A DNA stretch of 64,000 nt from Aliiroseovarius sp. S1123 (GCF_023015885.1 NZ_JALKBE010000003.1:1-64000), one strand, 5' to 3'; counted from the stretch's first letter, positions 34,851-45,774 are shown. Notes: generated by a model from the letters alone, not told the origin. Translations and numbers: made by a program.

Positions 34851-35627
34851 ATGCTGCGTCTTGCTACAGTCATTTTGGCCAGCCTGCTCGGGGCCGGGGC
34901 CGCATTGGCGGGGGAAACCTGCATACAGCTGCGCGCGCCAACCCCGGAAACCGCAGAACAGCACTGGCTGTCCGAACTGCTGGACACGCTACACCCGTAT
35001 GCAAGCAGCTTTCCGTTTCTGCAGGAAACCCTTTGGTCCGAAGGGACTCAGCTGTGCCTGTCCGACCAGATGGACACCGCGCTTGGCTATCTGGATGTCG
35101 CCCAGAACAAGATGGTCATCGCCACAACCGCACCGCGTAGCCTGCAAACCGGCATATTGCTGCATGAATTGCGTCACCTCTGGCAGCACACCCATGCGCT
35201 CTGCCCGACCAGCGACCTGTCCATGAAGGAATACGCGCGGGCGACCCTTGCGCTTGAGGCGGATGCCAGCGCCGTGTCTTTGCTGATCGCCTGGCATATG
35301 AAAGAGCGGGGCCAAGACGCCACATGGGACGCGCTGTCCAACTGGGCCTCGCATACCGACATCGCCGCCACATTCGAGGACACCATGCGCACCACCGGTG
35401 ACGAAGAACAGGCCGTGTCCTTTGCGTTTTATCAGTGGTACGCGTCCGACGCGCGGCAAGACCGCTATTATATCGAGACCTGTAGCGGCTATCTGGATCG
35501 ACAGGACGCCGAGCACCTGCTCCCGCGTTACGGTACGCTCGACGCGCGATTTTACGAGAACCTGTGCAGACTACCGGACGGGCGCAGATACCTCTGCGCG
35601 GATCCGCAAGAAACGAAAGACAATTAG
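34851..35627 (+). CDS. Secreted zincin-like protein (DUF6782-like)
   Basis: A 258-residue protein with a signal peptide (cleavage near ALA, residue 20). HELRH at 105-109 fits the HExxH zinc motif and LEADA (E136) provides a possible third ligand, as in gluzincins. Several paired cysteines suggest disulfides in the periplasm. I recall similar proteins as DUF6782 putative metallopeptidases. The stop overlaps that of the convergent channel gene by four bases. The substrate is unknown. Confidence 0.72.
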   Translation: MLRLATVILASLLGAGAALAGETCIQLRAPTPETAEQHWLSELLDTLHPYASSFPFLQETLWSEGTQLCLSDQMDTALGYLDVAQNKMVIATTAPRSLQTGILLHELRHLWQHTHALCPTSDLSMKEYARATLALEADASAVSLLIAWHMKERGQDATWDALSNWASHTDIAATFEDTMRTTGDEEQAVSFAFYQWYASDARQDRYYIETCSGYLDRQDAEHLLPRYGTLDARFYENLCRLPDGRRYLCADPQETKDN

Positions 35628-36409
35628 CCCGCTTTCGGCCCGTGGAATGCAAACTGATAGGCCAGCGCGACACCGGCACCTCCGCCCAGAATATTCCCGA
35701 TCGTCACGCTGATCATGTTGTTCAGCGCTCCGCCGACATTCACCTCGGCCCCCGCCGCCCAGCCTTGCGGAAAGAAATACATGTTGGCGACCGAGTGCTC
35801 GAGCCCCAGAAGCACGAAGCCCGAAATCGGCCAGATGATCGCTAGGACTTTGCCCGCTGCCGTGCGGGCCGCGAAGGTCAGCCAAACGGCCAAACAGACA
35901 AGCGCATTACATAGTGCGCCGCGCATGATGCCTTCGAAAAACGGCAGGTTGGCCTTTGCCTCGGCCAGCTTTACCGCCGTGGCACCCATCGGCGCATCCA
36001 GCAGTCCCGACAGGCCAAACGCGACCGCCAGCCCCACGGCGCCAATCAGGTTTCCGACATAGACAACGCCCCAATTCCGCAGCAATTCATGGACCGAGAT
36101 CTTGCCGTCCACCGTTGCCATGATCATCAACGCATTGCCGGTAAACAGCTCTGCCCCGCCGACGATCACCAAGATCAGCCCAAGGCAAAACACCACCCCG
36201 CCCAAGAACCGCGCGGGACCGTAACTCGCGTCCACCCCGGTCATGACCATCGTATAGGCCGCGGCCCCAAACCCGATAAACGCGCCCGCCAGCATCGCCA
36301 GAACCAGCATCTGCTTCCACGGAAGATGAGCTTTCGCCACGCCCGCAGTCTCGATCAACTCGGCGATCTCGGCGGGCTTGTAGGCGTCAAAAGAGGGGCG
36401 GTCAGTCAT
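35624..36409 (-). CDS. Formate/nitrite transporter (FNT) family channel
   Basis: A 261-residue membrane protein with six helices and the FNT pattern, including the pore loops GAELFTGNALM and GLEHSVANMYFFPQGW. FNT proteins form pentamers passing formate, nitrite or hydrosulfide. A formate dehydrogenase lies about 5 kb away, which makes formate attractive, but the sequence does not settle the anion. The 230-base upstream region holds no other gene that I can see. Confidence 0.93.
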   Translation of the reverse strand: MTDRPSFDAYKPAEIAELIETAGVAKAHLPWKQMLVLAMLAGAFIGFGAAAYTMVMTGVDASYGPARFLGGVVFCLGLILVIVGGAELFTGNALMIMATVDGKISVHELLRNWGVVYVGNLIGAVGLAVAFGLSGLLDAPMGATAVKLAEAKANLPFFEGIMRGALCNALVCLAVWLTFAARTAAGKVLAIIWPISGFVLLGLEHSVANMYFFPQGWAAGAEVNVGGALNNMISVTIGNILGGGAGVALAYQFAFHGPKAG

Positions 36410-36639
36410 GCGATCGGTGTCCTATCCGTTGGGATTAGACGAGCATCTGTTTAATGATCCGTCAAGGTTGGAAGGTGCAGCACGCAACTTATCCCGTTGC
36501 CTGCTTAGTCAGTCGGCGGGGCATAGAAAGTTGAACTAAGGATTGAGGAAGCGATAACGCTACACTCTCGATTAATCCCAAGCGCCTCTCAAAGTCGGAT
36601 TTCACACCTTCCAAGAAAGTTTATGTTCAGAACGCAGTT

Positions 36640-37122
36640 TCAGTACCAGTTGGTATCTTTCCAACCAATTCTTTGGTTTGCAAGCCTTTGGAAAATAGTA
36701 CTGGAGTCAAACATTAAGAACTTTTTCACAGAGAATACGTGAATCTCAAGATAAGGTTGGGTCTCGTACAGAATTGCGTTCTGTCGGTCGATGAACTGTT
36801 GGGATTCTCCGTCGCATAAGAACTTCTCCAAATGCGTTTCTATCGACGCAACTGGAGCTGAAGCGAATTGATCGCCGCTCCAAATCAACTCCGATATCCC
36901 ACCGATGTAGTTTTGGAAGAATCGACTGAACTCACGTCGCAGTAAATTCTGTCTAGTCTGGTCGTTCTCTTCAAAAGTCATTGGAAGGTTTACAAACTCG
37001 TCTTCCGAAAGCACTCTCTCGTAGGGTGAGATTATAGACAGCAGCATGGTGCCGTCCGCTTCCGCCAACCCAAACCATTCACGACTAGTTTGCTCTGAAA
37101 ATTCGATTGGCACGTTTATCAC
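36640..37122 (-). CDS. Hypothetical protein, AT-richer than neighbours
   Basis: A 160-residue soluble protein I do not recognise. No signal peptide, membrane helix or known motif is visible; it contains aromatic-rich stretches and ends IGWKDTNWY. Base composition is clearly lower in GC than its surroundings (36661-36720 has 22 G or C in 60). It is isolated between the FNT and rmuC genes. A recently acquired gene is likely; coding status rests on the long open frame and its internal ATG start. Confidence 0.6.
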   Translation of the reverse strand: MINVPIEFSEQTSREWFGLAEADGTMLLSIISPYERVLSEDEFVNLPMTFEENDQTRQNLLRREFSRFFQNYIGGISELIWSGDQFASAPVASIETHLEKFLCDGESQQFIDRQNAILYETQPYLEIHVFSVKKFLMFDSSTIFQRLANQRIGWKDTNWY

Positions 37123-37163
37123 TACTATTGCTGTTTACCAATGCATCCGTCAGGTGCATCGGG

Positions 37164-38393
37164 TCACCCCTTCCCAATCGGCACCACGGTCTGGTCTTCT
37201 TCCGTGACCTCTTCAAAATCAAAGTTGTCCAGCCGTTTCGCGCGGTTGCCTGCTTTCTCGGCCGAGATCTTGATTTCCGAAATATCCTTAGAGGCCTGAT
37301 GGAAATGACGATCGAGGTTTGCCACGCGGTCTCCCAAGCGCCCCACATCGGCGGACAGCAGGTGCAGTTCCTTGCGGATCGCGCCGGCCTGTTCACGCAT
37401 CCGCGCATCTTTCAGGATCGCGCGCATGGTGTTCAGGGTCGCCATGCAGGTGGTGGGCGAGACGATCCAGACGCGGGCCTCGAACCCTTCGCGAACCACC
37501 TCCGAGAAATTGGCGTGTAGCTCAGCATAGACGGCCTCGGACGGCAGGAACATCAGCGCGCCGTCGGCGGTTTCGCCCTCGATGATGTACTTATCCGAGA
37601 TCGCTTTGATGTGGGCGCGCACGGCGGTTTTCATCGCGCGGGCGGCAAGCGTCAGCTCTTCCGGCGTGCCGGCCCGACGCAGCGCCTCGTACGCTTCCAA
37701 CGGAAATTTCGAGTCGATCACAATCGGGCCCGGAGGGTTTGGTAGGTGGATCAGACAATCCGCCCGTTTACCGTTCGACAGCGTCGCCTGCAGGTCGTAA
37801 CTGTCCTTCGGCAGCGCTTTTGAGACGATGTCAGTCAGCTGGATTTCCCCAAACGCGCCGCGGGTTTGCTTGTTCGACAGAATGTCCTGAAGGCTTAACA
37901 CGTCGCCCGACAAACGGGTGATGTTGTCCTGCGCCTTGTCGATCACCTTCAGCCGTTCCTGCAATTGCGTCAGGCTTTCGGTCGTCTTCACCGCGTTGCC
38001 TTGCAAGCTTTCCTTCATCCGGTCCTGAAGCTCCGACATGGCGCGGGCAGATTTCATCGCGTTGTCGTGCAGGCGATCATTCATCTGCTGCTGCACATGG
38101 GCCAAGCGGGTTTCCATCGCCTGCAATACCTGCGCCTGCCCGCTGGCCTGCGTGTCTGACACCGTGCGCAACCCGCCCGACAGTTGATCCTGCCCCGCGC
38201 CCAGAACCTGTACCGCCTGCCCCAGACCGCCCATCTGCAACGCCAAATCCTCGGCAACGCGGGTCGAGCGGCCAGCGCGGCGCAGCACCACGAGCAGCAG
38301 AATGAAGATCAGAACCGCAAGCGCGATGCCGCCGAGTGTCAACAACACCAGCGGGTCAGAGAGGTCATAGGTTATGTCACCGATCTGGATCAT
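37164..38393 (-). CDS. rmuC: DNA recombination protein RmuC
   Basis: A 409-residue protein with one N-terminal membrane helix (about residues 15-40), a long coiled coil (about 60-170) and the RmuC nuclease-like core ([37 protein letters not shown]-type region shortened here). RmuC limits inversions and recombination at short repeats. The ATG overlaps the mutL stop (ATGA), so both genome-stability genes are cotranslated. Confidence 0.92.
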   Translation of the reverse strand: MIQIGDITYDLSDPLVLLTLGGIALAVLIFILLLVVLRRAGRSTRVAEDLALQMGGLGQAVQVLGAGQDQLSGGLRTVSDTQASGQAQVLQAMETRLAHVQQQMNDRLHDNAMKSARAMSELQDRMKESLQGNAVKTTESLTQLQERLKVIDKAQDNITRLSGDVLSLQDILSNKQTRGAFGEIQLTDIVSKALPKDSYDLQATLSNGKRADCLIHLPNPPGPIVIDSKFPLEAYEALRRAGTPEELTLAARAMKTAVRAHIKAISDKYIIEGETADGALMFLPSEAVYAELHANFSEVVREGFEARVWIVSPTTCMATLNTMRAILKDARMREQAGAIRKELHLLSADVGRLGDRVANLDRHFHQASKDISEIKISAEKAGNRAKRLDNFDFEEVTEEDQTVVPIGKG

Positions 38394-40252
38394 GTGCGTC
38401 CAAACAGCCTTTCGATATCCGCGAGCTTCAGCTCGACATAAGTGGGGCGCCCGTGGTTGCATTGGCCGGAATGGGGCGTGGCCTCCATCTCGCGCAGCAG
38501 GGCGTTCATTTCTTCGGGGCGCATCCAGCGGCCAGAGCGGATCGACCCGTGGCAGGCGACGCGGGACAGCACGGCCTCGATCTTGGCCTGCACCATGTTG
38601 CTATCGCCCAGATCGGCCAGTTCATCCAGCACATCCTTGATCATCGCGGTTGCGTTGATCTCGCCCAAGATGGCGGGGGTCTCGCGCACGGCGACGGCGT
38701 CTCCGCCGAAGGGTTCGATGACAAGGCCCATGCCTGCCAGATCGTCCGCGACCTCAAGCAAACGCGCCACATCACCTGCGGACAACTCAACAATCTCGGG
38801 GATCAAAAGCGCCTGACGGGCGACACCGTTTTCCGCCATCTGACGTTTGAGCTTCTCGTACACCAGACGTTCATGCGCCGCGTGCTGATCGACGATGACC
38901 ATGCCCGTTTCGGTCTGCGCGATGATGTAGTTTTCGTGCACCTGCGCGCGGGCCGCACCCAAGGGCAGTGCTTCTTGCGACGCTTGTTGTTCTGGTTCCA
39001 CCACCGGATCGAACCGGGCCGAGGGCGCGGACATTTCCGCGAAACCCGGTGCTTCGGGCGCGGGCATTTGCGCCTGATAGGACGATCGCATCGCCCCAAG
39101 GCTGGGCCGGTCCATTTGATAAACGCGGGGTTCGATCGACTCGGGCCGCATTGCGCCCAATGTCGCGCCTGCCACAGTCGTCGACGCACGATGTCCTGCA
39201 TTCGCCAGCGCGTGACGCAGGCCTGACACGATCAACCCGCGCGCCACGCCGGGCTCGCGGAAGCGGACCTCGGATTTCGCGGGGTGGACGTTCACATCGA
39301 CCAGATGCGGGTCGCAGCTGACAAACAGCGCTGCCGCCGGGTGGCGGTCGCGGGACAGGAAATCAAAATAAGCGGCCCGCAGCGCACCCGTCAGCAGTTT
39401 GTCTTTCACCGGGCGGCCATTCACGAACAGGAATTGCGCCACGGCGGCCCCGCGCGAATAGGTCGGCAAGGCGGCGAATCCTGTCAGCCGCAGACCATCG
39501 CGTTCGGCATCAATCGGGATGGCGTTTTCGGCAAAATCTCGGCCCAAAATGGTGGCGAGGCGCCCTGAAAGCGCATCGAACATGTCGCCGGTTTCCGGGT
39601 CCGCGCGGAAGGTCACACGGCCCTCACCTCCACCAGAAACATCGCGCAGGGTGAAGCCGATCTGCGGCTCGGCCATCGCCAGTCGTTTCACCACATCAGA
39701 GATCGCCTGCGCCTCGGCCCGATCCGTGCGCAGGAATTTCAGACGCGCGGGGGTGGCGTAGAACAGGTCGCGTAGTTCGACCACGGTGCCGCCAGACAGG
39801 GCCGCGGGTTTCACCGGGTCCATCTGTCCACCCGCCACGCGGATCACCGCCGCGTCAAAGCCTTGCGCGCGCGAGGTGATAGTCAGGCGACCGACCGCGC
39901 CGAGCGATGGCAGTGCCTCGCCCCGGAAGCCAAATGTGTGAATATCCAGCAGGTCCGACCCGTCGATTTTCGACGTCGCATGGCGCGACATCGCAAGCGC
40001 CAAATCGTCGGGCGCGATGCCGCAACCATCATCACTCACACGGATCAGCGTCTTGCCTCCATCCGCATAGGTGACGTCGATCCTTGCGGCGCCTGCATCT
40101 ATGGCGTTTTCCACCAGTTCTTTGACGGCAGACGCCGGGCGCTCCACCACTTCACCGGCCGCAATTCGGTTGATTGCAGCATCATCCAACTGACGGATAA
40201 CTGGACGGCGGATCGACCGATCCGGGCTTATATGGGGGCTGTCTTCTGGCAT
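38390..40252 (-). CDS. mutL: DNA mismatch repair protein MutL
   Basis: A 620-residue GHKL ATPase with [14 protein letters not shown] and GFRGEALPS motifs in the first 120 residues and a C-terminal dimerisation domain. [12 protein letters not shown] at 455-466 matches the endonuclease motif found in MutL of bacteria lacking MutH, so this MutL should nick DNA itself. A later CHGSIRSG and [10 protein letters not shown] complete the metal site. ATG at 40252 has no evident Shine-Dalgarno sequence. The downstream neighbour rmuC overlaps by four bases. Confidence 0.96.
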   Translation of the reverse strand: MPEDSPHISPDRSIRRPVIRQLDDAAINRIAAGEVVERPASAVKELVENAIDAGAARIDVTYADGGKTLIRVSDDGCGIAPDDLALAMSRHATSKIDGSDLLDIHTFGFRGEALPSLGAVGRLTITSRAQGFDAAVIRVAGGQMDPVKPAALSGGTVVELRDLFYATPARLKFLRTDRAEAQAISDVVKRLAMAEPQIGFTLRDVSGGGEGRVTFRADPETGDMFDALSGRLATILGRDFAENAIPIDAERDGLRLTGFAALPTYSRGAAVAQFLFVNGRPVKDKLLTGALRAAYFDFLSRDRHPAAALFVSCDPHLVDVNVHPAKSEVRFREPGVARGLIVSGLRHALANAGHRASTTVAGATLGAMRPESIEPRVYQMDRPSLGAMRSSYQAQMPAPEAPGFAEMSAPSARFDPVVEPEQQASQEALPLGAARAQVHENYIIAQTETGMVIVDQHAAHERLVYEKLKRQMAENGVARQALLIPEIVELSAGDVARLLEVADDLAGMGLVIEPFGGDAVAVRETPAILGEINATAMIKDVLDELADLGDSNMVQAKIEAVLSRVACHGSIRSGRWMRPEEMNALLREMEATPHSGQCNHGRPTYVELKLADIERLFGRT

Positions 40253-40303
40253 GGCACAAAACTTAGCATACCCACGCCCGATTCGACCATTCCGCAAATG
40301 GGC

Positions 40304-41614
40304 TTAATTCGACACGACGCCTTCGGGCTGACCGACCACCACAAAGTGCAGCGCATCGGGCTTGTACAGCTCAGCGGCTACACGGTTTGCGTGCTCTAAC
40401 GTGACAGCCATAATCTGCTCATTCCGGGTCGCGATATAGTCGATTGGCAGGCCAATCAGTTGCATCGATGCCATGATGTTGGCGATGTTGGCATTACCGT
40501 CAAAGCGCAGCGGATAGGACCCAGTCAGATAGGTCTGCGCGGCGGTCAGCTCTTCCTGCGTGATACCGTCACGAGCAATCTTCGCCCACTCCTCTCGCAC
40601 CACGTCAATCGCCTGACCCATTACCGCGTTCTGGCTTGAGAACTGCCCAACCACGCTTTCGGTCCAATCCGCCGGGATCAGATAGGACCCAATCCCATAG
40701 GTCAGCCCGCGCACTTCCCGCACTTCGTTCATCAGGCGAGACAAAGAGCTTGGCCCACCCAAAATCGTGTTCACAACAAACGCGGCAAAGAAATCGGGAG
40801 CTTCGCGCTTGATGCCGTCATGGCCGAACAGCGCGACAGATTGCGGCGTGTCGAAGGGCACGACGGTGGTGCCACCCGGCAGGCCAAACGCGACCCGGTC
40901 GGGCATAGCAGCACCTGTCGCGGGCAGACCGTCAAACAGTTGGTCCAACAGGGGGCCAAGCTGTTCTGCGGTGATGTCCCCGACAACAGCCACATAAACC
41001 CGGTCCAGCGCCATGGTGTCACGATACGCGTTCACGATGTCATCACGGGTCAGCGCGGTAACGCTATCGACTGTGCCGCCGTCATAGCTGCCATAGGGAT
41101 GGTCACCGTAGGCGACGTCATCAAACGCATCAGCTGCAAGCGAGCGTGGCTCGGTCGCACGAGACGCCAGATGCGACAGCACCTGTCCCCGCACGCGTTC
41201 AAGCGCTGTTTCGTCAAATGTCGGCGCGGTCAAGGCTTCGTGCAGCAGGGCCACCGCCTGATCGCGGTTTTCCGTCAGGAACTGTGCTGAAATCCCGATG
41301 CTGTCTTCGCCGCCGTCAAACCCGAACGAGGCCGCCAGTGCCTCGCGCGCTTCGGCAAAGCCCTGTGCATCCATATCACCGGCACCTTCTTCCAGAAGGC
41401 CGGCCATCAGGTTCACAGCCCCCCGCTTGCCGGGACGATCTAACGTAGTGCCGCCCTGAAAGCGGATTTCAAGCGCGGTGAACGGAAGGGCCGGCTCATG
41501 AACCAGCCATGCGACGTGACCGTTTTTCGAGGTCACTTCCTGAATGGCCACTTCGGCGCGGGCGGGAAAGGTCAGGGCAATAAGCCCCACCAGAACAAGA
41601 GCGATTCGTTTCAT
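40304..41614 (-). CDS. M16-family protein, non-catalytic partner
   Basis: A 436-residue secreted protein with a signal peptide (cleavage near ARA, residue 20) and the two-lobed M16 fold. The zinc motif HxxEH is replaced (NLMAGLLEEGAG), so it should be inactive and pair with the catalytic M16 protein encoded just upstream, whose stop it overlaps (TAATG). The glycine-rich GGPSSLSRLMNEVRE segment supports substrate capture. Compare the alpha and beta subunits of mitochondrial processing peptidase. Confidence 0.9.
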   Translation of the reverse strand: MKRIALVLVGLIALTFPARAEVAIQEVTSKNGHVAWLVHEPALPFTALEIRFQGGTTLDRPGKRGAVNLMAGLLEEGAGDMDAQGFAEAREALAASFGFDGGEDSIGISAQFLTENRDQAVALLHEALTAPTFDETALERVRGQVLSHLASRATEPRSLAADAFDDVAYGDHPYGSYDGGTVDSVTALTRDDIVNAYRDTMALDRVYVAVVGDITAEQLGPLLDQLFDGLPATGAAMPDRVAFGLPGGTTVVPFDTPQSVALFGHDGIKREAPDFFAAFVVNTILGGPSSLSRLMNEVREVRGLTYGIGSYLIPADWTESVVGQFSSQNAVMGQAIDVVREEWAKIARDGITQEELTAAQTYLTGSYPLRFDGNANIANIMASMQLIGLPIDYIATRNEQIMAVTLEHANRVAAELYKPDALHFVVVGQPEGVVSN

Positions 41615-42948
41615 TACATGTCCTCTCCGCCTTCGGGCACCAGCCAGCCGGTAACTGCCCTGCGGTCGTCAAAAAGGTTCCGCGCGGCCTCTATCACGTC
41701 TTCGGGCGTCACCGCCTGCAGCACATCGGGCCAGGCCTTCACATCCTCGATCGTCAAACCCGAGGTCAGCGCCTCGCCATAGCGCTCGGCACGCGCCATG
41801 ACGTTATCCTGCGCATAGACGTCATTGGCGCGGATCTGGAATTTCACACGCTCGAATTGGGCAGGGTCAATTCCGGTCTCAAGGAACGCGGCAATCTCGC
41901 GATCCAAGGCCGCTTCTGCATCTTTCAACGACACATCAGGAGACGGCATGACGACCAGTGTAAAACTGGTGTCATCCAGCGCGACCGCGCCATAGCCCGC
42001 CCCCGCATAGACCGCGATTTGCTCGTCAAACTGCAACGCCCGCCCAAGGACCGAGGTCGCGCCATTGCCGCCAAGGATTTCTGCCAGATAGACCAGCGCG
42101 GCGGCCTCTTCCTGCGCCCCACTGTCCCGCTCGGGCGCTTGATAACGGCGCAGCAAATAGGGTTGCGCCACGCGCGGATCGGCAAAGCGCAGGCGGCGTT
42201 CGGCCAGTTGTGGGGGCTCTTGCACCCGCACGCGCTTGCCCAGATCGGGGGTCGGCGCCAACGGGCCATAGTGCGTTTTGGCCAGGTCCAGCACCTCGTC
42301 TGGTGCGACATCGCCTGCCACGACCAAAACCGCGTTATTGGGCGCATAGAAGCGTTCATAGAATGCCAGCGCGTCGGCACGCGACAGGTTCTCCATCTCG
42401 TGCCGCCAGCCGATGACCGGAATACCATAGGGGTGGTTCAGATGAGCCGCGGCATTAAGCTGCTCGCGAAACAGGGCGCTTGGATCACTGTCGGTGCGCT
42501 GCGCGCGTTCTTCCAAGATCACGTCACGCTCGGTGGCGATGTCGTCTTCGGACAGAATCAGATTGCGCACGCGATCCGATTCCATTTCCATCATCAGACC
42601 CAAGCGATCCGCCGCGACGCGCTGGAAATAGGCCGTATAGTCCTGCGAGGTGAACGCATTGTCCGACCCGCCGTTTTCCGCCACCACACGGCTGAGCGCA
42701 CCGGCTTCGTAGTTCTCGGTCTCTTTGAACAGCAGGTGTTCAAGGAAATGCGCAACGCCGGACACACCGGGTTGTTCATCCGCAGCACCGGCCCGATACC
42801 ACAGCATGTGGACAACGACGGGGGCGCGGTGATCTTCGATCACGACGACCTCAAGCCCGTTGTCCAGCGTGAAATGGCTGACATCTTCCTTGGCCAACGC
42901 GGGTGCGCCCAGCCCAATTGCCAACAATCCTGCAAGAATGAAACGCAT
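41614..42948 (-). CDS. M16-family zinc peptidase, catalytic partner
   Basis: A 444-residue secreted zinc peptidase. A signal peptide (about 1-19) precedes the M16 domain with inverted zinc motif HFLEH at 67-71 and the downstream ILEER glutamate region. AAGGAG precedes the ATG at 42948. It probably forms a heterodimer with the following non-catalytic M16 protein in the periplasm. The operon begins with lspA and a BamF-like lipoprotein, which fits envelope maintenance. Confidence 0.92.
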   Translation of the reverse strand: MRFILAGLLAIGLGAPALAKEDVSHFTLDNGLEVVVIEDHRAPVVVHMLWYRAGAADEQPGVSGVAHFLEHLLFKETENYEAGALSRVVAENGGSDNAFTSQDYTAYFQRVAADRLGLMMEMESDRVRNLILSEDDIATERDVILEERAQRTDSDPSALFREQLNAAAHLNHPYGIPVIGWRHEMENLSRADALAFYERFYAPNNAVLVVAGDVAPDEVLDLAKTHYGPLAPTPDLGKRVRVQEPPQLAERRLRFADPRVAQPYLLRRYQAPERDSGAQEEAAALVYLAEILGGNGATSVLGRALQFDEQIAVYAGAGYGAVALDDTSFTLVVMPSPDVSLKDAEAALDREIAAFLETGIDPAQFERVKFQIRANDVYAQDNVMARAERYGEALTSGLTIEDVKAWPDVLQAVTPEDVIEAARNLFDDRRAVTGWLVPEGGEDM

Positions 42949-43052
42949 ATAATGCTCCTTCTGTGTCGGATTAGAATTATCCACCCCAGCACCCGCTTCA
43001 AGCCTTGGCAACGCAGATGTGATCAACGTTAACCCAGCGCACGGCCCGGAAA

Positions 43053-43076
43053 CGAAAAAAGGGCCCGAAGGCCCCG
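43053..43076 (-). terminator. Terminator after the BamF-like gene
   Basis: On the minus strand GGGCC-TTCG-GGCCC is followed by six T residues, just after the lipoprotein gene. The M16 genes downstream may therefore rely partly on their own promoter. Confidence 0.75.
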
Positions 43077-43088
43077 TTCTGTCATGCA

Positions 43089-43616
43089 TTACCGATCGGT
43101 CACCGCCTCGGGCGGAGCAGCCGGGGTCCAGATGCCCAAACGGCGCAGGCGTTCCAGTTCAAGATGCTGGTTCAGATGCATGGCTTCGTAGGCGCGGTAA
43201 TAGACGTTCACGTTGAACAGACGTTCCAGCACGCGGCCCTTGTTGTCTTTACGCCATTCAAGGTCAGATGTGGCCAGAACCTCGCGGATATTTGCCGACA
43301 CGCCGTAACGGCTGGCCGCGCTGACCAGCGCGCCCTCGCTTCGGCGCAGCTTGCCCGACCCCAGTTTACCGCCCAGCGCAGCAATGGCATCCGCCTCGGG
43401 CGTCGGATCGGTCAAATTCGCCTGACCAGGGGTCGGCGTTGGCAGGTCAGTATAGTTTTTCGGCTCTTGCAGGGGTTTCGTCGGCAGAATCGCAAACTCG
43501 TCCGGGCCATCCTGAGTTGCGCGCAGGTTCATCAGCGACGGATCGCTATTGGAACATGCAACCAGCCCCATGAAAACAGCGCCAAAAGTCAGAAATTTTA
43601 CAGACGAAATACGCAT
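43089..43616 (-). CDS. DUF3035 lipoprotein, BamF-like
   Basis: A 175-residue lipoprotein with a lipobox ending LVAC (Cys near residue 21) and a C-terminal helical region rich in Arg and Leu. It matches the alphaproteobacterial DUF3035 family, which I recall as linked to BamF, an accessory lipoprotein of the outer-membrane beta-barrel assembly machine. It lies next to lspA, the lipoprotein signal peptidase that would process it. ATG at 43616 is preferred over an upstream TTG. Confidence 0.78.
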   Translation of the reverse strand: MRISSVKFLTFGAVFMGLVACSNSDPSLMNLRATQDGPDEFAILPTKPLQEPKNYTDLPTPTPGQANLTDPTPEADAIAALGGKLGSGKLRRSEGALVSAASRYGVSANIREVLATSDLEWRKDNKGRVLERLFNVNVYYRAYEAMHLNQHLELERLRRLGIWTPAAPPEAVTDR

Positions 43617-43673
43617 TTCACGCCCAATCCCCAAGGTAATCTATGGGTTTATTAGCCCATCTGGAAAGCCGCG

Positions 43674-44150
43674 TCACGGGGTCTTGTTGGACGAGGCGAA
43701 AAGAACCAGCCCGATGGCCCCTGCAAAGACGAAAATATCTGCGACATTAAAGGAATAGGGATTTCGAATTCCGCAGCACGAGGTGTTCAGAAAGTCGACA
43801 ACCGCGCCGTAGTAAATGCGGTCTACAACATTGCCCAGCGCCCCCCCGACCAGCAATCCGGCCGAGATCTGGCCCAGTTTCCCGATCTGCTCTTTCACCA
43901 CCCACCAGACGACCCAGACCGCGATGATCAAAGCGATTGCGATCAGGAACCAACGGGTGACGTTTGGGTCAGCGCCGCCGAAAAGGCCAAAGTTGATGCC
44001 GGTGTTCCAGCCCATCTGATAGACCAGAAAGGGCGGCCAGATCTGGACCACGCCGACGCGGTCCAGATCAAGGATATACAGCGCATGATACTTGGTCAGC
44101 TGATCCAGAACGAACGCCACCAAAGCGGATATGCCGATCACGCGCATCAT
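43674..44150 (-). CDS. lspA: Lipoprotein signal peptidase
   Basis: A 158-residue inner-membrane aspartyl peptidase that removes prolipoprotein signal peptides. Four membrane helices are visible; catalytic aspartates lie in NVVDRIYYG and FNVADIFVF, and NTGINFGLF matches the family. Two ATGs (44150 and 44147) are possible. It starts four bases after the purH stop, so it is cotranscribed with purH. Confidence 0.96.
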   Translation of the reverse strand: MMRVIGISALVAFVLDQLTKYHALYILDLDRVGVVQIWPPFLVYQMGWNTGINFGLFGGADPNVTRWFLIAIALIIAVWVVWWVVKEQIGKLGQISAGLLVGGALGNVVDRIYYGAVVDFLNTSCCGIRNPYSFNVADIFVFAGAIGLVLFASSNKTP

Positions 44151-44154
44151 GGGC

Positions 44155-45744
44155 TTAGTGCCGGAAGTGGCGCATGCCGGTGAAGACCATGGCCAACCCT
44201 GCTTCGTTAGCCGCGTCGATCACTTCCTGATCGCGCATCGAGCCACCGGGCTGGATCACACAGGTGCCACCCGCAGCGGCTGCTTCCAACAGACCGTCGG
44301 GGAACGGGAAGAATGCATCCGATGCCACGGCCGAGCCTTTCGCAAGGCTTTCGTCCAGACCCAGTTCAGCAGCCATCCGCTCGGCTTTCGAGGCGGCGAC
44401 GTTCGCGCTGTCCAGACGGCTCATCTGGCCAGCACCCACGCCCACGGTGGCTTGGTCTTTCACGTAGACAATCGCGTTCGACTTGACGTGCTTGGCGACT
44501 TTCCAAGCGAACAGCAGGTCTTGCATCTGCGCGTCACTCGGCGCTTTCTCGGTCACCACTTTCAAGTCATCCATGCCGACATAGCCCACGTCCTTGTCCT
44601 GCACCAGAACACCGCCAGCAACCTGCTTATAGGCCGTCAGGGGCGCACGCGTGTCCGGCAGACCATCGGTCAGCAGCAGGCGCAGGTTCTTCTTGGCCGC
44701 GAAGATTTCCTTGGCTTCTTCCGATGCACCGGGGGCAATCACCACCTCGGTGAAGATCTCGACGATCTTGGTGGCGGTTTCCGCATCCAGCGGTTGGTTC
44801 AACGCAACAATGCCGCCGAAAGCCGAGGTGCGGTCGCAGTCAAATGCCTTTTGATAAGCTTCGACCAGCGTCGCGCCCTGGGCCACACCACAGGGGTTTG
44901 CGTGTTTGATGATCGCGACAGCGGGGCTGACAGCAGGATCAAACTCGGCGACGAGTTCAAACGCCGCGTCGGTGTCGTTGATGTTGTTGTAGGACAGCTC
45001 CTTGCCCTGCAGCTGGGTCGCAGTCGCCACACCGGGGCGGTTCGACCCGTCGGTATAGAACGCCGCTTTCTGGTGGCTGTTTTCGCCATAGCGCAGGGTT
45101 TGCTTTAGCTCGCCGGCAAAGGCACGACGGCGCGGGGCTTCCAGCTCCAGTGCGCCTGCCAGCCATGTCGACACAGCCGCGTCATAGGCAGCCGTACGGG
45201 CATAGGCGGTCTGGGCCAGCTTCTTGCGGAATTTCGGGCAGGTTGCGCCACCGTGCTGGTCCATATCGCCCAGCAGTTTGTCATAGTCCTGCACGTCCAC
45301 AACCACGTTCACGAAAGCATGGTTCTTGGCAGCAGCACGGATCATCGCCGGGCCACCGATGTCGATGTTTTCGATGCAAGTGTCATAGTCGGCACCCTTG
45401 GCGACGGTTTCCTCGAACGGATAGAGGTTCACCACCAGAAGGTCGATCGCGCCGATGCCGTGCTCCTCCATCGAGGCGACATGCGCGTCGTTGTCACGCA
45501 GCGCCAGCAGGCCACCATGTACCATTGGGTGCAGCGTCTTTACACGACCGTCCATCATCTCGGGGAAGCCGGTGACCTCGGCCACGTCTTTCACGGCAAC
45601 GCCAGCGTCGCGCAGGGCTTTGGCAGAGCCGCCAGTGGACAGGATCTCGACCCCGCGGGCCTCGAGCGCCTGGCCCAGCTCAATCAGGCCGGTCTTGTCG
45701 GATACGGAAATCAGCGCACGGCGCACCGGATGAAGGTCAGTCAT
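44155..45744 (-). CDS. purH: Bifunctional AICAR transformylase/IMP cyclohydrolase
   Basis: Performs the last two steps of IMP synthesis. The N-terminal MGS-like cyclohydrolase domain ([23 protein letters not shown]) covers about 1-200 and the transformylase domain about 200-529, with [23 protein letters not shown] and SDAFFPFPD motifs. The 529-residue length is standard. It lies 30 bases after the heparinase-like gene and just before lspA. Confidence 0.97.
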   Translation of the reverse strand: MTDLHPVRRALISVSDKTGLIELGQALEARGVEILSTGGSAKALRDAGVAVKDVAEVTGFPEMMDGRVKTLHPMVHGGLLALRDNDAHVASMEEHGIGAIDLLVVNLYPFEETVAKGADYDTCIENIDIGGPAMIRAAAKNHAFVNVVVDVQDYDKLLGDMDQHGGATCPKFRKKLAQTAYARTAAYDAAVSTWLAGALELEAPRRRAFAGELKQTLRYGENSHQKAAFYTDGSNRPGVATATQLQGKELSYNNINDTDAAFELVAEFDPAVSPAVAIIKHANPCGVAQGATLVEAYQKAFDCDRTSAFGGIVALNQPLDAETATKIVEIFTEVVIAPGASEEAKEIFAAKKNLRLLLTDGLPDTRAPLTAYKQVAGGVLVQDKDVGYVGMDDLKVVTEKAPSDAQMQDLLFAWKVAKHVKSNAIVYVKDQATVGVGAGQMSRLDSANVAASKAERMAAELGLDESLAKGSAVASDAFFPFPDGLLEAAAAGGTCVIQPGGSMRDQEVIDAANEAGLAMVFTGMRHFRH

Positions 45745-45774
45745 GTCAGTTGGCCCCCCAAGGCCTGAAGTCTG

